DNA of 64,000 nucleotides, taken from Gymnogyps californianus. Lineage: Eukaryota; Chordata; Aves; Accipitriformes; Cathartidae. Location: NCBI RefSeq assembly GCF_018139145.2, contig NC_059478.1:32983001-33047000 (forward strand). The letters run 5' to 3'. Below are positions 35,199 to 49,000 of the stretch, piece by piece; position 1 is the first letter of the stretch, and every line of letters starts with the position of its first letter. Both the position numbers and the translations under genes were made by a program. A model generated the notes under the pieces. It was not told the DNA's origin. It ran no database searches and worked only from the letters and a program-made list of their open reading frames with translations.

Positions 35199-36793
35199 AA
35201 ACTTCCTTTTTCCCGCTGTACTGAAAGTGATATGTTTTGGCCTTATTCTAGATAAAATGTTAGATGTAGAGATGGCCTAGATATCCTTACAGTAAAATGT
35301 GTAATTCCTACTCGGGTGATGTTGGATTATATGAGTCATGACTTATTACAGTATCTGTGGTTTTCTTAGTGCTGTGAGGTTTTGGTATGAATGAGGAAAG
35401 CAATATGGGGATTTCAGTTAACTGTTAAGCAAAATTAGAGTGGAAAAAACACATGGTACTCTAAAGAGTAACGGCAGTATTAGCTTTTCAAACAGATTTT
35501 CTGTTCCTCATCAATAAAGTGCTACACTATGAGGTAGGCAGCTGGATAGTTCAGTACTGACGTACAAACCATGGTTTTAAAGGGCCTAAAGGAATTAGTC
35601 ACTGTGTTCCCCAAAATCATGCCCTTAAGTGACTATATATACACAGAGGTGCATATAGAGGCGATCCTGCAGAATTTTGAGTGTCACACCTCTTTCTCCA
35701 GTAAGGATCTACGTGGGAGCTTACAGTTGCTCCTCAGTATTTGCTATCAAGCAAAATTATTCTAAGTGTGTATTTTTGAACATTAAAAAGATACAGATGT
35801 TACCAGACAGCATAGTCCTTTGTATAGTTACGGAGGTGAGCCAAATCAGGAGAAATGTTTTCATCTGTCCTTTTCAGTGTCTTTTGCTATGTTTCACTCT
35901 TTCTTGATTGCCTTCTGCCTATCTTTGGAGATCAGCACAAAGGCTGTGCAGCCCTTAGTCCTGTTCAAGCCCATAAATGATGTAAGTCTTTGCCTGGCAG
36001 TTTGGTTTGGGGTGAACTTTACCCAGAAAACAATTTAATCCCAGGAATTTTCTGTGTCCTTAACAATGCATAGATCTCATACCCCCTCCATACAAGGAGA
36101 CATTTTAGCCTTTGTCCTCACACCTCTCTGACTTGCTTGGGTTTTTTCTTTCTTACCATTTCTTCCCCTCTCCCTTTGTCTCCTTCTGCATCGCTCCTTT
36201 AGTTGCTTCATATATCCATGTGCCAGCTGCCTGTTTTTATTTTGTTGTAATTGTCCATATATGTGCTGTACATTTCAAAGCCTTCTTTTTCCCCTTTTAT
36301 TTTTGCTAGTTTGCTCTCCAGGCACAGGACAGCAAATCATTGTGTCTTGCTCTACCTGAAGTGTCTTCAAAAGAGTGACACTGGCAAAAATGATGAGTCC
36401 TGGTGAAGTTCACTTAGCGGGAGTCCACGCAGATAGAATTCCTCTGCCTGGAAGCACTTTATTAACTCAAGCCATTTGTCATTGCCAATTAGTAGTGAAC
36501 ATTCAGGTTGGGTCACCTGCTATCTGCAGTTAGAGCACGAGTGATAAGATTGTACATCCTTTGGAGACTGTGAGCCCAGGTCCCTCCTGGGATAACCTGG
36601 CTACACCTGACCAGAATTTCTTGGGATTGGTTTTGGGTTTGCAGATTTCAAATTGAAGTTGTAATTGGAAAGAAGAGACAGGTCTCTCTTTTACAGTCCG
36701 AATTAAACTAATGGTAAACAGATTAGGTCATTCTGTTTTCCATGTTACTCAGCACTGGAAGATAGCTACAGGTCTTGTGTCCTGAGTAATCTA
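35199..36793. other. Intronic stretch, nothing firm
   Basis: AT-rich intron. Pyrimidine-rich text near 36120-36310 keeps several short frames open but shows no exon structure. Confidence 0.5.
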
Positions 36794-36820
36794 GTTGGAC
36801 TAGATGATCTCCAGAAGGGA
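36794..36820 (+). mobile_element. CR1-type LINE 3'-end remnant
   Basis: GTTGGACTAGATGATCTCCA then GAAGG is the signature of the CR1 3' region (GGTTGGACTAGATGATCT...AGGTCCCTTCCAACC). Only about 27 bases survive. The usual terminal ATTCTATGATTCT repeats are absent, and a purine repeat follows instead. It supports a sauropsid, probably avian, source. Confidence 0.7.
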
Positions 36821-36895
36821 AGGGTAGGGAAAGGGGAAAGGGAGAAAAAGAAAGGAAAGGGAAAGCTAAAGGGAAAGGGAAAAAAAGAAAAGATC
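36815..36895 (+). repeat. GGGAAAG-type purine microsatellite
   Basis: An imperfect array of GGGAAA/GGAAAG units, almost purely A and G over about 80 bases, directly abuts the CR1 remnant. It may have expanded from the CR1 tail region. Triplex-forming potential is inferred from strand asymmetry. Confidence 0.85.
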
Positions 36896-37275
36896 TGTGA
36901 CTTAGGGAGATTTCCAGGGACAGATTGTATCCCTGTCCTTGGGCACAGTATCAGGAACGAGTTTTCTGCCATTCCCTGTATCAGACACCTTCTTGCTTTT
37001 AATGAATCTAGTAATCTTAATTTTCTTTTAAGAGTTGTACCCTTTTTTCTTCAGAAAATATATGATGTTCTTTACTCAGGTAACGATTCAACTTTATATG
37101 GAGTCTGGGTGATTGTGACTGAATTCAATTTTTAGTGAAAATTAAGAGATGATTTGTATAGTTCAGCAGCAGCTTACCTAGGTTATCTGTGTGCCATGGG
37201 TTATGGAATTTGCTTCACCAGTGACAGCATTAACAATACAGGCTTTATTTACAAGAGTTTTATAGTGATACCACA
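36896..37275. other. Intronic stretch, nothing seen
   Basis: AT-rich intron with no recognised element. Confidence 0.5.
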
Positions 37276-37350
37276 ACTGATAGAAATCTCTGTAGTTCCA
37301 CTGGTTTTAATGGAATTATTCCAGATCTAGCTGCGGATCTGATCTGTAAC
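37276..37350. repeat. MITE-like relic
   Basis: TTCCACTGGTTTTAATGGAA, then TTATTCCAGATCTAGCTGCG and GATCTGATC follows TCCACTGACTTCAATGGAGTTATTCCAGATTTAC...GATC of the palindromic relic family. Confidence 0.55.
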
Positions 37351-39229
37351 ACAGCACTCCACATTTTAAATTACCACTACAGTTTAGGAGAGTTTAAGTA
37401 AATTCTGGGACCTAGTACATAGTTATCACTGGGAGAACCTATTATAATTAAGAGGCAAAACCCCACTTTGCCATAGAGTTAAATTAGGATTTTTCACTCA
37501 CTGATCTGTATTTGTTAGCAGCAGCTAGACTGAGTCAGCCAGACCGGAGAAGACGCAGAGACACCATATATATTTATTCCATTTTCCCCTCGTACAGTTT
37601 TTAAAGCGTTTGCTGAGTACTGCAGCTCTAATTCAAAAGTATAGAAGCTAGGAGACAGAAAAATTTTAAGAGCATATTCTCCATCCTGTAAATGCACTAG
37701 TTAAAGAAATGATTGCTTTACCTACAGATAAGCAGCATTACAAGTAGAACAGGAAGAAAACTTTCAGTTCAGTAAAAACTTCTAAAACACAATAACAGAG
37801 CCTGCACTATATCATATTAGAGAATATATTGCTTACCTCGCAGAAGTAGATTGAGGGTATTCATGACCACTGGTGAATTCCCTCGTGTGTAGTAATCTCT
37901 GATTATTTGCACCTGAAATTCTTCACCAGCGTAATGTTCTGTAGCCGAGGCTTATATAAAGTTCAGTTTTTATTAATTCAACCTTATAAGCACAGTACTT
38001 GGTTCACATTCATGATTCCAATTATTTATTTAAGTAGAAAGAGATATCTAAAAAACATTTTGTGGATTATTCTGAATCTCAGAGGGCTCTTTTATATACA
38101 ATATTTAATGAGCAATCTACTTTCGAAAATAACTAGATTTATTGTGGGTAGCTATTCTTTACCCAAGTGATGTGGTATAAATAAAGTGGAAGCCACTTTT
38201 TAAACTATTATAATAATAGGAGCACTGAAAGAAATAAAAAAGAAAAGATTTTTTTTTTTAGTATGGCAAGCTATAAAATGTACAATGGTGCAGCAGAATG
38301 AATGAGTGCCTGTTCAGAAGGGAAACTTTCTGTGCACCAGAAGGCTAACTGCTGAAATAATGGAGCCATTCACAAATATATTTTTTTGTGTAGCAAATAA
38401 TAAAATAGTTGGACAATGAAGTCTCCTCAAATGCATAATAGATAAAGAAATTAACCGCAAAAAAAGGGAAATAAAATTCCATCTTCAAGATCATGGTTGG
38501 ATCAATTAGAAAATATTTGTAAAGGCTGATCCTTTGTCTGCAAGTCTGTCTGTGCACTAACGCCTGCTGATGCTCACAGGATAGACTGTTTTCTGTACTC
38601 TTTAGAGAAGCTGAGCCCCAAGGACTGGCGCACCCTCCAGTCCGCATGGCCCATCGCAGCTCCGAGGTTGTCCTTCCTCTTCATGTCTGGAGCTCTTTGA
38701 CCTGGCGGGATACCCACGCGTGGCCAGGGCGGGGAGGGCGGCTTTGGCCAGGAGGGTAAAAATGAGATCTCTGGCTGAGGGTGCCGCAGCTTGTTAGTAG
38801 CGTGGGCCTGATCTGAAGTGTGTGAGCGTCAGTTAGGGGCACTCTGTCTGTAAAAAAGGAAAAGCTTAATCAAGCCATGAGTTTCGACCCAGTCAGTCCT
38901 GAGTACATAAATACTCAGCCAGCAACTATTCTTTTTGCTGTTCTTCACACTCAGCGTTAGTTTTAGGCACTTTTTAGATGTGCTCCATTATCTATGCCTA
39001 AAACAGGGGGCCAATACACCAGGTTTCTTATCATATTGCATTATTGACACTGTAGTTAGAGCTGAGGTGATATTTTAAGTCTAAATCATATCTTTCTGTG
39101 GTTTATATATTTATTAAAGGACTTAGATACATATAATATATTCTTTCCTTCATGGGTTTGAAATGAAACAAAGTGAACAGAATTACTTTATACTTTTTCC
39201 CATTTTTATTTATGACCGGTTGGAGCCAG
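37351..39229. other. Intronic stretch; GC-rich at 38.63-38.77 kb
   Basis: Mostly AT-rich. A short GC-rich section includes CCACGCGTGGCCAGGGCGGG then GAGGGCGG, with several G-runs. No exon or repeat was named. Confidence 0.5.
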
Positions 39230-39425
39230 TGCTCCGAAGATTTACACTTGGCAGTAGAGTAAGATGCTGTGCTTGTCCTGCTCTCCTGGTAGGCCTAGTA
39301 AATCGTAAGCTCTTTGAGGCAAGGGCTCTCTCTTTGTTCTTTGCTTATACAGCGCTTAGCAAAATGGGGATCTGCAGGGTGGCAGTCCTGGGTGCAGTCC
39401 TGATAATAATTCGTGATACTTGGAC
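39230..39425 (+). repeat. Ancient SINE with LINE-derived 3' tail
   Basis: CGTAAGCTCTTTGAGGCAAG, then GGCTCTCTCTTTGTTCTTTG, then TACAGCGCTTAGCAAAATGG and GG matches the sauropsid/amniote tail GTAAGCTCTTTGGGGCAGGGACTGTCTCTTTGTTCTGTGTTTGTACAGCGCCTAGCACAATGGGG, with GATAATAAT downstream. The 5' boundary is uncertain. Confidence 0.8.
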
Positions 39426-42400
39426 TTGGCAGTGAGGTCCCTGTACAGGGTTAAAGGATAAGAGCCCTTTCCTAGATCATGTGAAGCAGGGGCAGTCTGT
39501 AGGTGTTTCGACAGCCTCAGATAGGGGAAGAGTTTCTGCTTGGATTATGGTACCTGTGATAAACCTGCAAAGTCAGATATTTGGTGCATTCACCCCTCGC
39601 ATGTCCTTGCTTCTTGATCTCAACAGCACACAGCAAATTGTCCTGGACTACATACTGGGTATTGCTTTTGAGTAAGGAGTGGAGAAAAATCAGAAAAGGA
39701 TTTTGCCTAGTGGGGGAGCATAAGAGTCATGATTTATTGCAGGCTTGCCTGTCATGGCTAATGGATTCAGCCTCTATTAACTGAGCTGTGACACTTAAAC
39801 TGACTGTTTTTCTTCAGCTTCTTCCCTCAATTTGGACCAAACCGCATACCTAGCAAGAAAGACATTCTTCTTTTCTCCAGGGTAGATTTTTGGTGTGTGA
39901 AGTGAAGGGGGACTTCAGGGACAAAGTCCACCGCCACATACGTATGCCGTAGTTGGGGTTACATGGCACCATCACTTCTGCCCAGAAGTCTGAGGTTCAG
40001 GGCATGTATATGAAAACACAACTGCGTAAACTTCTGTAATATCTCTGGCTGCCTTCCCTCTGCCGCCCTTCCCCACTCCCCCCTGCTATTCCTGTTTTAT
40101 TTAGCCTGCCATAATAAAATTAGTATCTAGCAGAGACTAGGCAAACAAGAGCTGTCAGTCGTGTGCTGACTTAGGACTGCAGATACCTTGGTTAGTCAAT
40201 AGGATAAGCACTCCCACCTTACTCACTGGGATGGGCATGGAACATCCATAATGCCTTAGCGATACCAGAACGAAGCGACACGGGGAGAAGTTAGGAGACA
40301 TTTGGAGGAAGGATCTGTACTTGCATGGATTGATTTTATCACAGAGATTATTTTCGCAACTTCTTCAGGATGAGAAAACTGTTGTAAGAGGATGGGCCAG
40401 ATTCTTCTAGTCATTGAGCGTTGTTGGGCACTGCAGTGCAATGAGGAATTGGGTTTTATAACTAACTTTTTTCAGTTTTAGACACTTATTTCTAGACTTG
40501 GGCTTGCTAAATGGAGAAATTCCTCTTTTGGAACTAGCATGAAATATCTGATTTCTGAGCATGTTCACAAAACGATTTACTTCTGATAGGAAGTTTAAGG
40601 GAACAAAAAAGCGGACTATTTTAAAGTCTTACGTATACTTTTCTAACTAGATCATGGGCTACATAGTAATTTTAGGAAGGGAACGCAGTTCACATTTGAG
40701 GAGTAAGTTAAAAAAACCTGAGTTTGAAATTCATGGGAGGAGAGAGACATTCCTGCTTTATTCTTATGGTTTGGCATCAAACCAGTCATATGCAAATTTT
40801 AAGTTGTGCTGCTAAATAGTTAAATAAGCAGATCTAAAGGGTGTAAGGTTCCCAGATCCTTTGTAATATCCACACACAGCTCATTTTATATCTTCTACCA
40901 ATACATTTTGAATCACTTTTCTGATTTTATTGAAGAAAATGTCTGGAATTTTGATAGGAAGGACTTGAAAAAGATAGTTGAATCTGGATAAAATATTCAT
41001 AGATATAAGAACTTCTAGTACCAGGAAAAGGCTGCTGGGTGCCTTCATGACTGTTCTTCTAATTTCCTAATTTCTGTTTTCCCTGTTTTCTGCGCTGTGT
41101 GTTTAAATAAACTCTTCTGGTTCTGTCTTTCACACATCATTGCTTTTTGCTTCAAAGGCTCCTTTTAATAACTTATTCTCTGGTTTAATTTGCTTTTGAA
41201 CATGAATTGGGCTTCACCAAACACTCTGTATACAGCTCACACCCACAAATACTGAGAGCGGGGTTGATTCAGTCTACATGTAATTTTGTGTATGGAGCTT
41301 ACTCTTTACTGCATTGGCTGACAGAGTTAAGTTTTCAAAATAGTTTCCATCGTAGCTCCTTCTTTTACCAATCCCATGGTTGGGGCTGCAACTTTCCCTC
41401 CCTCGTCTTTGTGGAAAACAGACCACACTCCAGGTTTGCACGGAATCTCTTCCACCATATGTTTTTAGTAATTGTATAGTAGGGAAAAAATCACTTTTCC
41501 CTTGTCAGACGTTTCTAGCAACACTTTTTTTGTAAAGGGCTTCATCAGAAGTGGCTGAAATTTGAGACTATTCATAGAAATAGTCCTCAGAGAAGGTTAA
41601 GTCTGAGAAAGAAAATAGAAAATATGGTTAAGCTGTGGCTGAAAAATCACTTCTGAGCATGTTCGTAGGAGCCTTGCCTTATGCTGATAACACTCTTTGG
41701 TTTTGTGGCACTGAGAAGCAGTCCGAGGGCTCACCCGGACAGGGTGGATGCCGTGTGCTGACTGCTGTCAGGACAGCTTTCCAGAGGGTGTCGTTTATTA
41801 GCCGCTGTGGTAGAAACTTTGCTTTGCTCTGGGTTATTTTTCTGCTGTTGCACCTGTGCCCTTTAGTGGGCAATGGCTGTGTCTGTTGTCTGCTGCATGT
41901 AGATGAATCATATGGCACTTTATGTGGCTCTTTAAGTATATTTCCCTACTTTTAATTTGCTTTTTGGCTTTAATTTTTTATACCTTGTATGCAAGTAAAC
42001 ATATCTATCTTGCTGTTATTCCTCATTTCTTGCACTGGACAAACTACTATTGGTGGCAACTTCATGGTAGGGAAGAAAGAAGAAAAATATCCCATTAAAA
42101 AAATATGATAAGACACTCAGTGGACAGAGGCAAATAGGGGCATAAAGAGGAGGCAGGGGGAAATCAAATGCTTATTTACCTTTTGGGATGAGGTGCTCAG
42201 ATTGTAGATAATCCCATTAGAGTAGGAACAATCCTCTTGGATGGTGAGGTCTGCACAGCACATACTGCCTTATGACCAGGTTACTGAGGCATCTGCCTGG
42301 TAATGGGAATTAGTAATAGTCTTAATATCATTAACAATTTCTGTGTTCCAAAGGGTTTATAGGTATAGGAAGAAGTGATTAAGTAAAAGGTAGTGCTGGT

Positions 42401-43017
42401 CCTTTGCAGTCTTCCCATGGTCTGTAATGGGACCAGCACGAGGCCCTATAAATAGCTTTGAACATTTTCATCTGTAACATTTGGTGTAAATTGTAACTTT
42501 CAGAAACTTATCTTTTATGTGGTGCAGTTTGCTTTTATGTCCCTACTGTCTAATCTTATCTTCCCATGTGCTGAAATATAAAAATTCATTGCAATTATCT
42601 CTCCTGTAGTAAGATATCAAGGAGTTGGTACGTTGTAAGGGGACTGGGTTGAAGTACAATCAACACACTTTTTTTGGATCTAAAAATATCAGTGCTTCAA
42701 AGGTCAGCTAAATGATAAATCCTGTTCTAAGTGTATATATAATACATATGAATGCACACTATAAATTTGTTTTATAGATTTTCATTGAAGTGCTTCACAG
42801 TCAGATGATAATTTCAAAACGTTTTGAGTTTATCTGAGGTCGCTGATACAGTGAGCGAGGAGGGAGAGAGGTGATGGGAAAGGCAGCAGGAGGAGGTTGT
42901 GTCCCTTTTGGCCGAGGGGAAAAGAGCAGCTTGCCAGCGTTTGCCTGTTGAATATGGCGAAAACCCATCGGATTTTTTCGCTAAGAAGTCAGTTGGACAA
43001 CAGCAGCCTTCTCCTAT
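39426..43017. other. Intronic stretch, mostly featureless
   Basis: Possible relic arm GGGCCAGATTCTTCTAG at 40395-40411. A C/T-rich tract lies near 40050-40085. A hairpin-like ACCAGG...CCTGGT is at 42277-42304. No exon was found. Confidence 0.5.
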
Positions 43018-43058
43018 GGCCAAAGTCACTCCTGTTGATTTAAATAGGAATAGGCCCT
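43018..43058. repeat. MITE-like relic fragment
   Basis: GGCCAAAGTCACTCCTGTTG then ATTTAAATAGGAATAGGCCC is a decayed version of the CCTGTTGACTTCAATAGGA palindromic core with GGCC ends. Confidence 0.5.
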
Positions 43059-45389
43059 CGTATCGCGCTACTGACTTCTCCTTTGTTTCTCTGAGAGCGC
43101 GTAGGGTGAATGCGTGCGGAGCGCAGCTGCTGGAGGTTGTGCTGCCACCGGGAAGCTGGAATACTTTCCTGTGTGGACAGTGTGATCCATAACCGTTGGC
43201 CCACAAGTTAACAGCGTTTCTAACAGAGAGAACGTAGAAATTCTTCTAGAAGCACTCCCGGAGCGCGCGTCCCTTCTCATGCTCTTTTTCTTTCCATGGG
43301 AAAAGATGGATTCAACCAAGGCATTGTAAATAATTAATTGACTGGAGGCATTTTTAGATGCATGAATGCTGAAATGGATTTTGTCTAACATATAAGGAGA
43401 GGAGTCTTTTATTCCTCTCCGGATGGTATAATTTATTTAAGTTTGGTGGTCTTGATATGTCTTTATTAGGAGTCAGAGTAACAGTTAAAAAAGAGGTAGC
43501 GGTCAAGGAAACTGAAGGACTCTCATCTCTTTCTCAAAATAATAAGTATTTTTAAGTAGACCTAATGTTTCTTGTACCGGACTAAATAAAGCATTCCAGA
43601 ATAAAACAAACACGTCTTCCCGTTTAGGCTTTCATTGCACAAGTCCTGTTGAAATTCATACTAAGAGGGCTTGAGAATTTCCCTCCCATAGACGATCCCA
43701 GTGTCTGGCATTGTGTCCAGCCCACTTCGTGCTCAGGGACAAACACAGCTGGGTGCTCAGGTTTGCGGTCGCAGGAGCTTTGGAAAAAGCTGCCGATGGT
43801 AGGAGCTCATCAAATGAAAACGTCTCACGTGCGTTGTCTGCGTGACTGTGAGAAGCAAGTCTAGTTTTAACTACGCTTTCTGAAGTGTTACAGGCAAAAC
43901 AGTTGCTCTTTTCACTGGATAGTGCTTACTTTTCTTCAGGATCACAAATATTTGAATACAATTATTCAGTCAGCTGGACATCTTTTTCCTCCCATTTCTG
44001 CTCGAACAGTAGTAGAATTTGGTGTTGATTTAAAAGACTGTCTGCTTTAAAGCAGATTGCAGAGTTTGCACACTGTGAATTGTAATTAAAGTGTAAGGGG
44101 TGCTTATTATGTCAACAACTGGCATGAGAACCCCCGAGCAGCAGGTGACCCCAAACATGTGACGTTTGTGACAGCTAGGATCCTTCTTTCACTGGTTTAG
44201 CAATCTGAAAGACCAAATTGAAAGAAGCCCAGAGGCTGTATATTTCATTAAGTCCCAAGGGAAGTGTGGGATACAGCTTCCTTCTGCTTTGCTGGGACGT
44301 AGCCAAAAACTTTCTAGAGGCTCTGTTTTTGACAGAGGCTTGCTGAAGGGGGGGGGGAAACCTTCCACCAATCACCCATAGGACCATAAATTTGACATTT
44401 CCCACAGTTTCTTTGAGGCACTGATGTTGCTGTGTCAGCAGTATGTCCCAAATCTTGTGTTGTATTGTTTGAAAAGGAACAGTCAAACTTTCAGGGGAGC
44501 TGAAATGTTTTTCTTCATTGTCCAACAGTTCCTCTGCTGCAAAAACCACAAAGGATTATAAAACACACCTCTCAAAACAGGGGCTGCTTTTATCAAAAGT
44601 AGGTACCGCGCACATTCACAGGGCGTACGTTGTTTTCTGACGCAGCAGAACATAGTCGATAACATTTCATCCATGTTACAAAGCAGACATGAGAATATCA
44701 TTTATAGACACATACGATCTGATTGCAGGAATGATAAGAAAAGGAGCCTTATGAAAATACCGTGCTAAATTTATCCCCAGTGTAATTCCAGTTGGGTTAT
44801 GTCAAGAATAAGCTTGGCCCAAAGGCTGAATTATATGGTGTGTAACACAGCCTGTAATTTATTTTTAAATAATCGTAAGTTTAGTGTTAAACAAATTCTT
44901 TGGCCTCAGACCCTGCCCCATACCCCACCAATCTTTTTGTGGGTGACCCGTGGTGCAGCTGGTAAACCCTTGCTCTTTCTGAGCTCGGGGTGTCAGCCCT
45001 CCGCAGCGACAGCCTCCACGGGAGAGCAGGCAGCACTTCTGGCTGCCGGCGTTTCCCTTTTTCACTGGGCTGTGCATGTTTCAGCGGGGAGACTTTTCAT
45101 CTTTGTTAAGAAAGTATGACTTAATTTTTTCCAAAAGGTTTTGAAAATAGCAAATGTATGTTCGTTCTCTTCATATATAATTTGTTACCCGCACAGACCT
45201 ATCGATCTGTCCATCTATCCTACACGACGACAGCATTTCCTACCAGATGTTTTATGTGGCTGCTGATTCCAGATACTTCCCTTACTTTGGTGGCACCTCA
45301 ATCCCGTAACGGTAGAGGGGGTTTTTTATCCTCCTTAAGTCGGTTTGCATATATATGTTTTTAATTAGCCTAGGAAGGACAAAGGGTTT
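43059..45389. other. Intronic stretch with G10 run
   Basis: Modest CpG content at 43060-43290 (CGTATCGCGC, GGAGCGCGCG). G10 at 44348-44357. The rest has no named feature. Confidence 0.5.
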
Positions 45390-45665
45390 AGGATTCTTGA
45401 CTCCTGAACATAATCATTGTCAGTTCTGCCACTGATCTAGTACATATTTCTGGTCAAGTTACTTAACCTATAGAGTCATGCTCCACCTAGAGAGATACTA
45501 CAGTAACTAGCATTTTATAAAGAAAATAGATCAAGTTAGATAAAGATAAAATAGGTTTAATAGTACTCCTGTTTCAAAGGAGTATTTTGAGAATTAATGT
45601 TGATGAAGTTCTTTGATCTTGGATGAAAGATGCTTTAGAAATATAAAATATCTTTGTTATTTGTC
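45390..45665 (+). repeat. MIR/CORE-type SINE with sauropsid tail
   Basis: GTCAGTTCTGCCACTGATCT, then GGTCAAGTTACTTAACCTAT, and later GAAGTTCTTTGATCTTGGAT, GAAAGATGCTTTAGAAATAT and CTTTGTTATTT. The 3' part matches AAAGCGCTTTGAGATCCTTGGATGAAAGGTGCTATAGAAATG...TTATT, so nearly the whole element is present. Confidence 0.85.
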
Positions 45666-46047
45666 ATCTCTGTGGCTGTGAAATTTTTCTCAGAAATTAA
45701 ATTTTTGAAAACACATGCAGAAGGTTTCAGTGTAGCCCTGATTGTTTAATTTTTTTAGTAGACTTTCAGAAAAAGTGACTGGGTTGTTTGTGATTACACA
45801 TAGCACAATATGTCAGTGTAGATGCAAGTAATCTGGAGTTGTTAATGCAACTTCCCCTGTCATTCCTCATTTTGACTTCATATTTTAATGCTATTAAAAA
45901 AGTAATAACATAACTAAAACGCTGAGATTTTGAAAGTAGTTTCTGAGCCCTTCCTGCATACTTTGCGTGATACAAAACTGTGTGTTGCGATCATTCTTGC
46001 AGAATTGCATTTTTATTTCTAACCCTACATGCAGAGTGCAGTTGGAC
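45666..46047. other. Intronic stretch, nothing seen
   Basis: AT-rich intron without recognised features. Confidence 0.5.
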
Positions 46048-46074
46048 TCTGCAACTGAGACAGAATTAGGTCCT
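46048..46074. repeat. Short MITE-like arm
   Basis: CTCTGCAACTGAGACAGAAT then TAGGTCC resembles a right arm (GTAACTGAGAGCAGAATCAGGCC). Confidence 0.4.
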
Positions 46075-49000
46075 AAGAAGTGCTTGAACAGAATCTTTGC
46101 CGTCTCTCAGCTCTGGCCCAGAGCAGTGGTAGGCTTAATGTCTTTGTATTTTATTTCAGTACAGTATGATAAAGACCTGCAAACAGCCTCTGCCCTGCCA
46201 GCAAATAAATGGGTGAAAATACTGTTAAAAATGGCAGAGGAAATAGTCATAAGTCAATGAGGTGGTTACATTTGGTCTATTTTTAATTTTTGGACAACTC
46301 ATTTCTTTTGAAAAGTCAACTTCTAAGTGAACCATTTTCCAAATGTAACACTGCACCTTTAACTTTTTGGAAGGTCTATTTCTGAAAAAAAAAGAAAACC
46401 ATTAGTAATATTTTTATCTGGGAATTTTTAGCTTTTTTTGTCCAACTGAAGTTTTCAGGCTCTGTAACGTACTGCTTGCTAAAAGGCACACTCTACAATG
46501 CATTAAGTACAACAGAATATTCCTTTGCAGGATTCCCTTTGTTGCAGACATTATTTATGACATTTTAGTCAATATTTGCATGGCAGACTGTCCAAAATTA
46601 TTTTGTTTTAGGCACATCACTGATAACTGGACCCATACTCTTTATCATTCTTTTACATTCATTAGTCACTCTGTAGTGTTTTTAACATTTTAAAACACTC
46701 ATGCAATTCAAAGGAAAATAGATTTCAGCCAAAACGCCTTCAAAATTATCTTTTTTCCTTTGAGTTATTCAGCGATTTTTAACACTTCGTATGTTTGATG
46801 TTTTTTTCTTTAGTCTCAGCAAGGCAAAGTTTTTGCAGGCTTTGACTATGCTAAAGATAGGATTTTGATAGAAAAAAACTGAGGTAAACTGAACTTAATG
46901 TGAAAATGTTATCAGACGCAGTGTAAGGTGTAGCCAGCCAAAAAAACTGGCTATTTGCCTTCTGTGTAAAAGGTAATTCAAAAAAAAATTTACAACAAAA
47001 CTAATTAGCAGATATTCTAATGCAAGAAAATGTTGCTGTTAGTAAAGTTTCTTCAATATGCCAGAAAGCAGATGGTGGCAATGGAATAGCGTTTTCTTTT
47101 GCCAGCTTTTCTATATGCTTTCTAAACCTGCAAGAGCTTTTGCTATTCAGTATTCAAATTTCTGACACTCTATGATCTTTTTCATCTTAAAACAGAAATA
47201 GAAACTGAAACTTAAAAATGTAATCAAGTCAAGCTGTCTGTTCATCAGATCATAACCATGGCTTTAAAAGTTTGATTAAAATTTTGTCTACACAATGTAG
47301 TTACGAGTTTTGAGAGCTCTGGACTTTTCTGGTTTTAATCTTCTTCCTCAAAATTTAGTTTTGCAGCACTGGGACCAAGTGAAAATGGATTTTAGGTTGT
47401 ATTTTCAGAGTCAACACATTAAGCTTAATCTTTTTCAATGGGTGGGCGGGGGAAGGGAATCCTACCTTATATATATATGCCCAACTCTTCATATATTTGT
47501 AATGATCCACTGTCCTTTGAGATGCAGATACAGTTCCATTTCTCCATGATTTATGGCGATGGTACCTTAGGTTTTGCTGTAACTCAGTGTGGTGGCTCTG
47601 TACTGAGCCTGCAGGATGTTACTTCTCTCCGAGTTTTAACTTTATCTTCCACTTGCGTGGCTTACAAGCACAGCAGAAACACAGAACAAGTAGGCTGCCT
47701 ACCAAAAGGCTGCTTTTTTTTCTGCCCGAGTCTATGTTGTTGATGCCAACATGATACTGATGCAACAAAACATGTCCTGATTTTTATGGTAATTCTCTGT
47801 TCTTCTTCGCAGTCTACAATATTGTGAGAGTAGAAACATATCCACGGAGCAGCAATCAGTGGCAATTCTTTGTGGGCAAAATCCTCTGACTTTTCAGTTC
47901 GAGGAAGGCTTTGGGCTGATGGCAATATTTCTGCAATTATTTTCAGAAAAAAAGGCAAGAGAGAGGAAGGGAGGGATGGAGGAAAGGGAACTATCGAGCA
48001 GCTTTTTCTGCTCTATAATTTTATATATCTATGTATTTTTGCCAGCAGTTTAATTTTGCATAAAGCTTAAGAAAACCTGAAATGGAAATTTTTCACATGC
48101 CACGTTGAACTCCTCAGAGTGCACAGAACAAGGAAAAGACATCTGCCAGGAAAAAAAAAAAAAAAAAAAAATTTGGCCACTACAACCAAATATGTACTTA
48201 ACAGGGGCTGAAATGGGAGCCAAGAGGAAAAGTGTCAGGTACATCAAAATGAAAGAGAGTTGTGAAAACAGGGCTGCTAGTGTAGATCCATAATAAAAAA
48301 ATAGTACCTAAACTTTGTTCAGATTGCCCCGTCTGTAACTTGATATTAATTTGTTATTGACAAAAACTCCATGAAATACTAGTTCACCTTTTGTTTATTC
48401 CTTAAATAATCACACATATTTTTATTATCGACATATTTTTCCCTGTGTGAAACAGAATAATCCTTAATAGGGAAAATGGGCCCATTCTTCGAGATATTAG
48501 TTCTTTTTAAGTATCCTTTATTCTGTTTGGTGTATAGATTCCTACTTGAATTTTCACTTAATCATAGGAAAATTTTACACCTGTCCTTTAGGAGAAGGAG
48601 AAGTGGGAGAGGTTGAAAAAGGAGGAGGAGGTCGGGGCTTTTGCCCAGTTTGTTGATTTGGTGAAGGTTTAGCTTTGTTTTTGCTGGCTGACAAAGTCTT
48701 GAACAGCTCCAGCTGCAGAGAGACCTTAGCAAGAGGCACGGACTGAAATCTATGAACACTCTGATGGTCTCCAGAAACAGCTAGGTTATTCGCGTGATGT
48801 TAGAAAGGCAAGCTTTGGCAAGCAGTTTAAGAAGGCTGTGCTCATTGTCAGGGAGTGGGTTTTATTTGGCTTTTTGATGGAGGGCAGGTTTGAAAAATTC
48901 TTTATTCCTGTCTGCTACGGAAAATCTAGAGAGCCTCCTTGGTCGTGACCTTGTAGCACCGTGCGTCTTGGCCAGAGGAGAGGTACCAGACCACCAGCTA

